Shown piece after piece: positions 15,393 through 24,831 of a stretch of DNA of 64,000 bases (positions are counted from its first letter, which is position 1; every line of letters begins with the position of its first letter). Both the position numbers and the translations under genes were made by a program. A model generated the notes under the pieces. The model was given only the letters and a program-made list of their open reading frames with translations. It was not told the origin of the DNA and did not search any database. The stretch comes from PALSA-505 sp036267135. GTDB taxonomy: Bacteria; Actinomycetota; Actinomycetes; Streptosporangiales; Streptosporangiaceae. The stretch covers positions 1 through 64,000 of the forward strand of contig DATAWQ010000059.1 in the NCBI GenBank assembly GCA_036267135.1. Direction: 5' to 3'.

Positions 15393-16592
15393 GTGCCCGC
15401 TCAGCGCAGTCCGAAGACGGCTCGACCGACCATGGCCGATGTGGCTACGGCGGCCGGAGTCGGAGCAGGGACTGTGTCGCGCGTTCTCAACGGCGGCGTG
15501 AACGTCAGGGAGTCGACCCGGCGGCGCGTGCTCGAGGTCATCGAGCGACTGGGCTACCAGCCGAGCCACCTGGCGGCTGCGCTATCCCGCGGCACTTCGC
15601 GCACCGTGGCCATCCTGGTCCCGCACCTGACCAGGCCGGCGACCGTGGAGCGGCTGGCCGGTGCGCTCACGGTGCTGGACGAACAGGGTTACGACACGAT
15701 CGTCTACAACGTGGACACGCCGGAGCAACGTGACCATCACCTGACCGCCCTGACCGCCAGGCACCGAGCCGATGGAGTGATTGTCGTGTCGATACGCCTG
15801 GCCAAGCCGCGGATCGCGGCCTTCCGGCGGGCCGGCGTTCCGATTGTGACCGTGGACGCGACGGCCGCCGGGGTGCCGCAGACGGTCATCGACGACGTGG
15901 CCGGCGGGCGGCTGGCCACGGCCCACCTGCTGGGCTTGGGCCACCGCCGGATCGCGTTCGTGGGGGATGCCCCTCGCGGTCCGCGGCGCGAACTGGGCTT
16001 CACCTCGTCCCGGTCCCGGCTGCAGGGCTACCGGCGGGAACTGGCCGAGGCCGGGATCGAATTCGACCCACAGTTGGTGCGGCAGGGCTCGCACAGTGCG
16101 CTGGTGGCGGCGGAACTGGCCGGCGAACTGCTCCGGCTGCCTGACCCGCCCACCGCCATCTTCGCCGCGTCCGACACGCAGGCGATGGGCGTGCTGAGCG
16201 CGGCCGAACAGCACGGGTTCCCGGTGCCCGACCGGCTGTCGGTCGTCGGATTCGACGACATCGAGTCGTCCGCACTGCTCAATCTGAGCACGGTGCACCA
16301 GCCCCTCGCGCAAAGCGGCGCCGAGGGCGCAAGGAGACTTTGCGGTCTACTGAACGGTGCCAAAGCAAAGCCGTTGCGTCAGCAATTGCCGCTTCGCATG
16401 ATGCAAAGAACCAGTTCGGCCGGACCGGCTGCGGCCGGTTCGGGTGGCGGCGGCGGAACATGGCCCCTACCGGCCGGTTCGGGCCGCCGCGCGCACGATC
16501 GAAGCAGATTCAGCTCGCACGCTTGGCGGCGAGCAGCCGATGTCATGCTCCCCCGACGCAACGAATGGTGCATCGAGGGAGCCCTGTTGTGA
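15393..16592 (+). CDS. LacI-family transcriptional regulator with a C-terminal extension
   Basis: GTG 15393 is preceded by AGGGAG. Residues 13-40 are the LacI helix-turn-helix and hinge (TMADVATAAGVGAGTVSRVL). The periplasmic-binding-like effector domain follows (TVAILVPHLTRPATVERL, PTAIFAASDTQAMGVLSAAE, LSVVGFDDIESS). Family members usually end shortly after the PLRMM strand, near residue 340. This one continues about 50 residues through a Gly-rich linker and a Trp/Arg-rich tail, possibly a mutated original stop. The stop lies 34 bases before the binding lipoprotein, so it heads the ABC operon. Confidence 0.85.
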   Translation: MPAQRSPKTARPTMADVATAAGVGAGTVSRVLNGGVNVRESTRRRVLEVIERLGYQPSHLAAALSRGTSRTVAILVPHLTRPATVERLAGALTVLDEQGYDTIVYNVDTPEQRDHHLTALTARHRADGVIVVSIRLAKPRIAAFRRAGVPIVTVDATAAGVPQTVIDDVAGGRLATAHLLGLGHRRIAFVGDAPRGPRRELGFTSSRSRLQGYRRELAEAGIEFDPQLVRQGSHSALVAAELAGELLRLPDPPTAIFAASDTQAMGVLSAAEQHGFPVPDRLSVVGFDDIESSALLNLSTVHQPLAQSGAEGARRLCGLLNGAKAKPLRQQLPLRMMQRTSSAGPAAAGSGGGGGTWPLPAGSGRRAHDRSRFSSHAWRRAADVMLPRRNEWCIEGALL

Positions 16593-16626
16593 ATAGCACT
16601 GTGTGCACGAACGCTCTGGAGGAACG

Positions 16627-17949
16627 ATGAACAATGGCGTCCGCCGACGGAGCACGTCTGCGGTTCGCGTCCGGCGCCGGGGCCCTCGGGCCTGGCGTCC
16701 GGTCATAGGGCTCGCGGTAACCGCGCTCGCCGCGACCGGGCTGGCGGCCTGCGGCACGGCCGGGGCTTCCACCGGCCCGGTCACGCTCAACTTCTACTTT
16801 TATCCGGATACCTCTGCCGCCACCGTGACAGGTGTCAAGAACTGCTCCGAGCAAAGCCACGGGAAATACACCATCTCCTACCAGGAATTGCCGCAGGCCG
16901 CCGACGGCCAGCGGCAGCAGATGGTCCGGCGGCTGGCCGCGCACGACGACACCATGGACATCCTCGGCCTCGACGTCACGTGGGAGGCCGAGTTCGCCCA
17001 GGCCGGCTTCATCCAGCCGTGGACCGGTCAGTACAAGGCCGAGGCCGAGGCCGGCACGCTCCAGCCGGCGCTGCAGACCGCGATCTGGAAGAACAAGCTC
17101 TACGCGGTGCCGGACAACAGCAACACCCAGCTGCTGTGGTACCGCTCCGACCTGGTCAAGACCCCGCCCACGACCTGGGCCCAGATGATCGCCGACGCGG
17201 CGCAGTTGGCCAAGGAGGGCAAGCCGCACTACATCGAGGAGCAGGGCGCGCAGTACGAGGGCCTTACGGTCTGGTTCAACACGATGGTGGCCAGCGCCGG
17301 CGGCAGCGTACTCAACCCGGACTCGACCAAGGTCACGCTCGGCGCCCCCGCGGTCAAGGCGCTGGCCGACATGAAGGCTCTGTCTGGCGGGCCTGGCGCC
17401 GACCCCTCGCTCGACGTGAACGAGGAGAACCAGGGCCGGCTGGCCATGGAGGACGGCACGGCGGCGTTCGAGCTGAACTACCCGTTCGTCTATCCGGCCA
17501 TGAAGGCGGACAACCCGAAGCTGTTCAAGTCCTTCAAGTGGGCGCCGTTCCCCGAGATCACCCCCGGCGTTCCCGCCAAGGTGACGATCGGCGGCACCGA
17601 CCTCGCGGTCAGCGCGTACTCCCAGCACAAGGCGCTCGCCTTCCAGGCGGCGCTGTGCCTGCGGGACCGGGCCAACCAGATCATCAACGCCAACGTCGGC
17701 GGTGTGCCGCCCACGCTGACCAGCCTGTACAGCGACCCGGCTCTGTTCGCCGACTACCCGTTCCACGCCGACATCCTCAAGGAACTCCAGGACGCGAGCG
17801 TCCGGCCGAAGTCACCCATCTACCAGGTGGTTTCGATCGACATCTCGCACGTGCTGTCCCCGCCGGCCGGCATCAACCCGGCCAGCACCGAGAAGTCGAT
17901 GGTCGGCCAGCTCAACAATGCCCTGCAGTCGAAGGGGCTGGTCCCGTGA
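16627..17949 (+). CDS. Sugar ABC transporter substrate-binding lipoprotein
   Basis: ATG 16627 follows GGAGGAACG. The 440-residue protein has a basic N-region, a hydrophobic segment and the lipobox GLAAC with lipidated Cys42. The mature part is a family-1 extracellular solute-binding fold: GPVTLNFYFYPDTSAATVTG, DILGLDVTWEAEFAQAGFIQ, NKLYAVPDNSNTQLLWYRSD, VTIGGTDLAVSAYSQHK. This branch typically binds oligosaccharides such as trehalose, maltose or cellobiose. The secreted glycosidase and GH13 genes in the locus suggest an alpha-glucan oligomer, but the ligand is not read from sequence. Confidence 0.85.
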   Translation: MNNGVRRRSTSAVRVRRRGPRAWRPVIGLAVTALAATGLAACGTAGASTGPVTLNFYFYPDTSAATVTGVKNCSEQSHGKYTISYQELPQAADGQRQQMVRRLAAHDDTMDILGLDVTWEAEFAQAGFIQPWTGQYKAEAEAGTLQPALQTAIWKNKLYAVPDNSNTQLLWYRSDLVKTPPTTWAQMIADAAQLAKEGKPHYIEEQGAQYEGLTVWFNTMVASAGGSVLNPDSTKVTLGAPAVKALADMKALSGGPGADPSLDVNEENQGRLAMEDGTAAFELNYPFVYPAMKADNPKLFKSFKWAPFPEITPGVPAKVTIGGTDLAVSAYSQHKALAFQAALCLRDRANQIINANVGGVPPTLTSLYSDPALFADYPFHADILKELQDASVRPKSPIYQVVSIDISHVLSPPAGINPASTEKSMVGQLNNALQSKGLVP

Positions 17950-18001
17950 GCCGCCGGGCAGCCCCGGGCGGCCGGCCTGCAATGAGGGAGGGAAAGAGCC
18001 G

Positions 18002-18949
18002 ATGAGTACCAGCACCGAGGCGGTCACCGGCGCGGCCGAGCAGACGCCGAAGAAGCGCAAGAAAGCCCCGCTGTCCGAGGGCGCGAAGGCCGAGCGGCGG
18101 CTCGGCTGGTGGCTGTGCGCCCCGGCGGTCATCGTAATGATCGCCGTGACCGCCTACCCGGTGATCTACGCCATCTATCTGTCGCTCGAGCGCTACAACC
18201 TCGAGCTTCCGCAGGCCATCAAGTTCGTCGGCTTCAGCAACTACGCCGCCGTGCTCAGCTCCCCGTACTGGTGGCAGTCGCTGAAGGTGACCGTGGTCAT
18301 CACGGTCTTCTCGGTCTCCATCTCGCTGGTCCTCGGCATGCTGCTGGCCCAGGTCATGCACCGGACGCTGTTCGCGCGGGGCACGGTGCGCACCGCGTCG
18401 CTCATCCCGTACGGGATCGTGACGGTGGCCGCCGCCTACGGCTGGCAGTACGCCTGGACGCCGGGGCAGGGCTATCTGTCCGCCGCGTTCAACTACAGTG
18501 CGCCGCTGACCCAGGAGTGGAATGCCATCGCGGTCATCATCCTGGCCGAGATTTGGAAGACCACGCCGTTCATGGGGCTGCTGCTGCTGGCCGGGCTCTC
18601 GCTGGTGCCCGAGGACCTGCAGAAGGCGGCCATGGTGGACGGTGCCACCGTCTGGCAGCGCTTCACCAAGATCACGCTGCCGCTGATGAAGCCGGCCATC
18701 CTGGTCGCGCTGCTCTTCAGGACGCTGGACTCGTTCCGGATCTTCGACAACATCTTCATCCTGACCGCGGGTGCGAACAACACCGGCTCGGTCTCGGTCC
18801 TGGGTTACGACAACCTGTTCAACGCGCTGAACCTGGGTATCGGCTCGACGATCTCGATCCTGATCTTCATTTGCGTGGCAATCATCGCCTTCGTGTTCAT
18901 CAGGCTGTTCGGCACGGCGGCGCCCGGCTCAGACATCGAGATGAGGTGA
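18002..18949 (+). CDS. Sugar ABC transporter permease (MalF type)
   Basis: The 315-residue inner-membrane protein has about six helices after a basic N-terminus (KKRKKAPLSEGAKAERR). The cytoplasmic EAA-type loop is LSLVPEDLQKAAMVDGATVW, which docks on the ATPase. ATG 18002 has GGGAGGGAAAG upstream and lies 52 bases past the binding-protein stop. It pairs with the next gene to form the channel for sugar import. Confidence 0.88.
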   Translation: MSTSTEAVTGAAEQTPKKRKKAPLSEGAKAERRLGWWLCAPAVIVMIAVTAYPVIYAIYLSLERYNLELPQAIKFVGFSNYAAVLSSPYWWQSLKVTVVITVFSVSISLVLGMLLAQVMHRTLFARGTVRTASLIPYGIVTVAAAYGWQYAWTPGQGYLSAAFNYSAPLTQEWNAIAVIILAEIWKTTPFMGLLLLAGLSLVPEDLQKAAMVDGATVWQRFTKITLPLMKPAILVALLFRTLDSFRIFDNIFILTAGANNTGSVSVLGYDNLFNALNLGIGSTISILIFICVAIIAFVFIRLFGTAAPGSDIEMR

Positions 18950-18956
18950 CTCGCTG

Positions 18957-19796
18957 ATGGCTACGGTAAGAACCACCCCGCGGCAGCGGTACGGCTGGAT
19001 CACGGCCAACACTGTGGTGATCGCGCTCGCGCTCATCCCGGTGCTCTGGCTGGCGTCGCTGTCGTTCAAGACCCCCGCCGCGATCCTGGATCCCTCGTTC
19101 ATCCCGCACAGCTGGACCTGGGGTAACTACGATCAGATCCTGAGCACGTCGCAGTTCATCCGGCCGCTGATCAACTCGATCGGCATCGGGCTGATCTCGA
19201 CGCTCATCGCGGTGATCTTCGCCTCGATGGCGGCGTACGCGGTGGCCAGGCTGCGGTTCCCTGGCAAGCAGGTGCTGATCGGCATGTCGCTGCTAATCGC
19301 GATGTTCCCGGCCATCGCGCTGGTCACCCCGATGTTCAACATCGAGCGCTCGCTGGGCCTGTTCAACACCTGGCCCGGGCTGATCATCCCCTACGTGGCG
19401 TTCGGCCTGCCGCTCGGCATCTACACGCTGTCCGCGTTCTTCCGCGAGATCCCGTGGGAGCTGGAGAAGGCCGCCAAGGTGGACGGCGCTACACCGTTCC
19501 AGGCGTTCGTCAAGGTCATCGCGCCGCTCGCCGCGCCCGGCATGGTGACGACCGCGATCTTGGTGTTCATGTTCTGCTGGAACGAGTTCCTGTTCGCGAT
19601 CTCGTTCACCTCGACGATCGCGTCGCGGACCGCGCCGGCCTCCATCCAGTACTTCAGCGGCAGCTCCCAGTTCACCGTGCCCACCGGCCCGATCGCGGCG
19701 GCGGCCACGGTGATCACCATTCCGATCATCATCTTCGTGGTGTTCTTCCAGCGCAGGATCGTGGCCGGCCTCACCTCCGGTGCGGTCAAGGGCTGA
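18957..19796 (+). CDS. Sugar ABC transporter permease (MalG type)
   Basis: The 279-residue protein has six membrane segments. Its EAA loop is EIPWELEKAAKVDGATPF, matching the MalG half of carbohydrate uptake permeases. It begins seven bases past the previous stop, so the two are translated together. The C-terminus ends IVAGLTSGAVKG, a typical conserved end in this family. Confidence 0.88.
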   Translation: MATVRTTPRQRYGWITANTVVIALALIPVLWLASLSFKTPAAILDPSFIPHSWTWGNYDQILSTSQFIRPLINSIGIGLISTLIAVIFASMAAYAVARLRFPGKQVLIGMSLLIAMFPAIALVTPMFNIERSLGLFNTWPGLIIPYVAFGLPLGIYTLSAFFREIPWELEKAAKVDGATPFQAFVKVIAPLAAPGMVTTAILVFMFCWNEFLFAISFTSTIASRTAPASIQYFSGSSQFTVPTGPIAAAATVITIPIIIFVVFFQRRIVAGLTSGAVKG

Positions 19797-19823
19797 CGGC
19801 CAAGATCTATAAGGAGAGAAACA

Positions 19824-21020
<1,197 letters not shown>

Positions 21021-21035
21021 CCGAGCTGCGCCAGG

Positions 21036-21920
21036 TCACTTGACCGGGTCGGCCGCGTGTCCCGCGAGCCGGCCCGGCCGCTTGACCTGGCCGCGCAGCC
21101 GCTCGATCACCTCGTCGTTCCACTCGTGGCTGCGGATCAGCCGGTACCGCTCGGCGGCGATGCACATGTAGGCCTCGGCCTCGGTGCCCGAGCCGATCAG
21201 GTCGGCGGTCCGCAGCATGCGCACCACCGGCGTGTACTCCTCGGCGAACCAGCGCCGGGCCACCTCGGCCCGGTCCAGGAAGCGGTGCTCGTCCTGCATG
21301 CACCGGAACCCCCAGGCCTCGACGCCCTCGCCGAGTTCGGCGTACCCCCACGGGTCGGAGCAGACGATCTGCTCGTAGGCGGCCTCGGGCAGCGGCACCC
21401 GGGCCCGGAAGATCCGCTGGTAGCTCTTGACCAGCAGGTCGTTGCGGCTGCGGATCCCGGTGGGCGGGGTGCTCGTCTGGACCTCGGTCACGTACGCGTC
21501 GATCGTCTTCTGCCCGGTGGCCAGCGCGATCGACACCCGGTGGTGGCCGTCCTTGACGAAGTGCAGGCTGCCGATCCGGTAGACGTCGATGGGCGGGATC
21601 GCCTCGCCGCGCCGCTGGGCCAGGGCCAGCCGCTCCCAGCGTTCGCGCACCCGCGCCGTGGTGGGCCGGAACTTCCGGTCGAAGTCGCGCAGCGAGTCGA
21701 CGCTTCCGACCACCGTGTCCAGCTTGATGACCTGCAGGCCGAGCGCCCGCTCGCCGCGCAGGCCCAGGGCGGCCACGACCTCGTCGAACGGGATGATCAG
21801 GTTGACGTCGTCGGGTTCACGCCGCAGCCGGTTGGCGATCCTGGCCAGTACCTGGCGCCGGCGGGCGCGCAGGAAGTCGTTCTCGACGTCCGCCCGGGGG
21901 AATCCGGTGTCAGCGGGCAC
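21036..21920 (-). CDS. ParB-like partition/nuclease-fold protein
   Basis: The 294-residue protein carries a ParB N-terminal fold: IDVYRIGSLHFVKDGHHRVS, with the DGHHR motif, and an upstream PLDTVVG-like strand (LQVIKLDTVVGSVDSLRDFD). There is no helix-turn-helix typical of true ParB, so it is a free-standing ParB-fold protein and not a chromosome partition factor. The GTG at 21920 overlaps the phosphoesterase stop by 11 bases, implying coupling. Homologues are widespread in actinomycetes with no known role. Confidence 0.6.
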   Translation of the reverse strand: MPADTGFPRADVENDFLRARRRQVLARIANRLRREPDDVNLIIPFDEVVAALGLRGERALGLQVIKLDTVVGSVDSLRDFDRKFRPTTARVRERWERLALAQRRGEAIPPIDVYRIGSLHFVKDGHHRVSIALATGQKTIDAYVTEVQTSTPPTGIRSRNDLLVKSYQRIFRARVPLPEAAYEQIVCSDPWGYAELGEGVEAWGFRCMQDEHRFLDRAEVARRWFAEEYTPVVRMLRTADLIGSGTEAEAYMCIAAERYRLIRSHEWNDEVIERLRGQVKRPGRLAGHAADPVK

Positions 21921-22629
21921 GGCACAGGCCACGATGAGGCGCCCCGGCGTCGCCGCCCGGACTGATGTCGAGCAGATGCCGGCCGGTGACGTTGCACACC
22001 GCCGTGCCGTCCATCGCGCTCCTGGGCGTGCGCGCGTCGCAGGGGAGCACGTGGCCGTGCAGCAGCGCGGTGGGCTGGAGCGCGGCGACCAGGCCGTGCA
22101 GGGCGGTGAAGCCCTGATGGGCCGGGTCGGCGCCGTCGCCGACATCGTTGGGCGGCGCGTGGGTCAGCAGCACGTCGATCCCCCGCCCACCCTTCGGGCC
22201 TCCCCGTCCCCCTGCACCGCGCCACCGGGCCTGGCGGCGCAGCGCCCGGGCCCGGCGCGCGAACTGGCGATCGCTGTACTGGTTGGGCCCATCGCCGTAC
22301 CGGCGGCAGCCGCCCAAGCCCGCGAAGGACAGCCCCGCGACCTCCACGATGTCCCGGTCGGCGTTGACCGCGCCGTCCGGCCAGGGGGCGCGGGCCGGCA
22401 TGCCGGCCCGCAAAGTCAGGCCGGCCCGGGAGTACCGGTACCCGGACAGGTCGGGATCGTGGTTGCCGGGCACGAAGACCAGCGGCACGTCCAGGCCGTT
22501 CATCAGGTAGCCGAGGTAGTCGAACGGCAGGTCCCCGCAGGCCACCACGACCTCGGCGGGGCGGACCGGGCCGAGGTCGGCGTACAGGCCCTCGTCGACC
22601 TCGTCGGAAACCGCGAGCACGCACACCAT
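21910..22629 (-). CDS. Metallophosphoesterase
   Basis: The 239-residue protein has calcineurin-like metal motifs: VVVACGDLPFDYLGYL, VFVPGNHDPDLSGYR (the GNHD motif), DVLLTHAPPNDVG and ALLHGHVLPC. Normally the first block reads DxH; here it is SDEVDEG, so one metal ligand differs or is displaced. ATG 22629 is preceded by a short leader. It is coupled to the ParB-like gene, so the two may act on the same nucleotide or nucleic-acid substrate; this is inference. The C-terminus (GDAGAPHRGLCRAR) is unconserved and may be frameshift-extended. Confidence 0.75.
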   Translation of the reverse strand: MVCVLAVSDEVDEGLYADLGPVRPAEVVVACGDLPFDYLGYLMNGLDVPLVFVPGNHDPDLSGYRYSRAGLTLRAGMPARAPWPDGAVNADRDIVEVAGLSFAGLGGCRRYGDGPNQYSDRQFARRARALRRQARWRGAGGRGGPKGGRGIDVLLTHAPPNDVGDGADPAHQGFTALHGLVAALQPTALLHGHVLPCDARTPRSAMDGTAVCNVTGRHLLDISPGGDAGAPHRGLCRAR

Positions 22630-22651
22630 AGTGGCGATCGTATGCCAGCCC

Positions 22652-23074
22652 TTAGCGGACAGCGGGTTCCCGCACGTCGAGGCCGCGCTGGCGCAGCGCC
22701 GCCTCCACCCGGTAGATCTCGGCCTGCGGGGCCCGTTCGCCGCCGGGCGGTGGCGGCACGTCCAGCCGTTCGCAAGCGAGCGAGAGAACGTCGACGTAGG
22801 CACCGCGCAGGGCCTTCAGCCGCGCGTTCTTGGCGGTGAGACCGGTATGGGTCTCGATCGAGTCGAGTTCGGTGCGGAGCCGGCGGAGCCTGGCCCCGAT
22901 CCGCTCGATGGGCTCGGGGTGGGTCTGCCGCCGGTACTGCCGTATGTGCCAGCGTTCGGAGGACCAGCGGGCCCCTTTCAGGCTGGCCACGATGAAGTAC
23001 CCCGCCGCGGTGGGCAGCAAGATAGCGATCACGAGTTCCACGGTTGTGCCCACGACACCTATTGTCGGTGCCAC
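22652..23074 (-). CDS. Membrane protein with one helix and a charged coiled-coil-like tail
   Basis: The 140-residue protein has an N-terminal membrane helix (VVGTTVELVIAILLPTAAGY) and then a long charged helix (ERIGARLRRLRTELDSIETH, LKALRGAYVDVLSLACERLD). It ends with an unstructured PPPPGGE segment and a short helix. I recognise no family. It lies 22 bases upstream of the phosphoesterase on the same strand, so the three leftward genes probably share a transcript. Confidence 0.6.
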   Translation of the reverse strand: MAPTIGVVGTTVELVIAILLPTAAGYFIVASLKGARWSSERWHIRQYRRQTHPEPIERIGARLRRLRTELDSIETHTGLTAKNARLKALRGAYVDVLSLACERLDVPPPPGGERAPQAEIYRVEAALRQRGLDVREPAVR

Positions 23075-23143
23075 GCTCGGCCAGAATCAAGGCGGCCGGG
23101 GATTCTCCGGCCCGCCAGGCAACCACCAGTCAGGGAGACCCGC

Positions 23144-24781
23144 ATGAACAGTAAGCCCGGCCAGCCCACGGCTTCGTCGCCGGGCCGCTGGTGGCACGGC
23201 GCCGTGCTCTACCACCTTTACGTCCGGTCGTGGCGGGACACCAACCGGGACGGGTATGGCGACCTCGAGGGTGTGATCTCGGGCCTGGACTACCTGGCCT
23301 GGCTGGGCGTGGACGGGGTATGGCTGTCGCCCACCATGCCGTCCCCGGACCACGACTGGGGTTACGACGTGTCGGATTACCTCGGCGTGCACCCCGAGCT
23401 CGGCACGCTCGCGGACATGGACAAACTGATCGCCGAGGCCGGGCGGCGCGGCCTGCGGGTGCTGCTCGACCTGGTGCCGAACCACACCAGCTCGGAGCAC
23501 GCCTGGTTCATCGACGCGGCCAGCGGCCGCGACGCCGGTCACAGGGACTTCTACGTGTGGGCCGATCCGGCAATGAAGGGGGAAGGGGAGGTGGGTGGGG
23601 GGCCGCCGAACAACTGGCTGAACTCCACCGGGGCCTGCGCCTGGACCTGGCACGAGCCGACCGGGCAGTTCTACCTGCACAACTTTCTGCCCGAGCAACC
23701 GGACCTCAACTGGTGGGAGCCGCGCGTGCACGAGGCCTTCGCCGACATCCTGCGGTTCTGGCTGGACCGGGGCGTGGCCGGGTTCCGCATCGACGTGGCG
23801 AACGGCCTGTACAAGGACGCCAAGCTGCGCGACAACCCGCCCGCCAGCGTGGAAGGCCCGATGACCGGGCGGCACGGCCAGCTCGCCGAGTACAACCTGA
23901 ACCGGCCCGAGGTGCACGGCGTCTACCGGGACTGGCGGCGCATCGCCGACAGCTACGCCGACGAGCGCCTGCTGCTCGGCGAGACCTGGGTGGACACCGA
24001 CCAGCTAGGCAGCTTCTACGGCCACGACGACGAGCTGCAGCTCGGGTTCAACTTCCCGTTCGTGTTCGCCGGGCTCTGCGCGCCCACCCTGTCCGGCGTG
24101 GTGGCGCAGACGCTGGCCAAGCTGCCGGCCTCGGCCTGCCCGGTGTGGACGTCCTCCAACCACGACGTCGGCCGGTTCCCCAGCCGCTGGTGCGACGGAG
24201 ACGAGCCGAGGATCCGGCTGGCCCTGCTGGTGCTGGCCACGCTGCCGGGCACGACCGTGCTCTACTACGGCGACGAGATCGGGATGACCGACGTGCGCGT
24301 CCCACTGGAGCTGCAGCGGGACGCGATGTCGCGGGGCACCGCGGAGGGCTGGCAGGGCAACAGGGACCGGGCCCGCACCCCCATGCAGTGGGACGGCACG
24401 GCCAGCGCGGGCTTCGCCGACGCGGATGTGACGCCCTGGCTGCCGGTGGGCGACAGCGCCGCGGTCAACGTGGCCAGCCAGCGGGACGACCCCGCATCCG
24501 TGCTGCACCTGTGCCGCGCGCTGCTCCGGCTGCGCCAGGCCGAGCTCGGCGGCCAGCTCGCCGAGTACCAGGCGCTGCCCGCGCCGCCGGAGGTGTGGGC
24601 CTACCGGATTGGGCCGCTCACCGTGGCGGGGAACTTCTCCGGCCACCCGGTCGGCTACGCCCACCCCGGCGGCACCGTCCTGCTGTCCACCAGTGGGCCC
24701 GGCGGGGAGGCGGGCGGGACCGCCGGCGGGACGATCGAGCTCGGGCCCTGGCAGGGGCTGATCCTGCGGACCGAGCCCTGA
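23144..24781 (+). CDS. GH13 alpha-glucosidase (oligo-1,6-glucosidase-like)
   Basis: ATG 23144 follows AGGGAGACCCGC. The 545-residue cytosolic protein has the four GH13 regions: DLVPNHTS, GFRIDVANGL (nucleophile Asp217), LLGETWV (acid/base Glu280) and SSNHDVGR (Asp341). The N-terminal YHLYVRSWRDTNRDGYGDLE is the classical oligosaccharide-hydrolase start with the calcium-type loop. The C-terminal domain has ARTPMQWDG. There is no signal peptide, so it acts on imported oligosaccharides, fitting the adjacent ABC system. Trehalose synthase and sucrose hydrolases are close relatives. Confidence 0.85.
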   Translation: MNSKPGQPTASSPGRWWHGAVLYHLYVRSWRDTNRDGYGDLEGVISGLDYLAWLGVDGVWLSPTMPSPDHDWGYDVSDYLGVHPELGTLADMDKLIAEAGRRGLRVLLDLVPNHTSSEHAWFIDAASGRDAGHRDFYVWADPAMKGEGEVGGGPPNNWLNSTGACAWTWHEPTGQFYLHNFLPEQPDLNWWEPRVHEAFADILRFWLDRGVAGFRIDVANGLYKDAKLRDNPPASVEGPMTGRHGQLAEYNLNRPEVHGVYRDWRRIADSYADERLLLGETWVDTDQLGSFYGHDDELQLGFNFPFVFAGLCAPTLSGVVAQTLAKLPASACPVWTSSNHDVGRFPSRWCDGDEPRIRLALLVLATLPGTTVLYYGDEIGMTDVRVPLELQRDAMSRGTAEGWQGNRDRARTPMQWDGTASAGFADADVTPWLPVGDSAAVNVASQRDDPASVLHLCRALLRLRQAELGGQLAEYQALPAPPEVWAYRIGPLTVAGNFSGHPVGYAHPGGTVLLSTSGPGGEAGGTAGGTIELGPWQGLILRTEP

Positions 24782-24800
24782 ACCCGGTGCCCCGACTCCC

Positions 24801-24831
24801 TGGTTTACGGCTCGGCTGGTTTACGGCTCGG
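24801..24831. repeat. Tandem 15-base direct duplication at the sigma/BFN gene end
   Basis: TGGTTTACGGCTCGG occurs at 24801-24815 and again at 24817-24831. The second copy contains the stop codon of the leftward sigma/BFN gene, so a recent duplication has copied its terminal codons into the 3' untranslated part. Confidence 0.7.
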
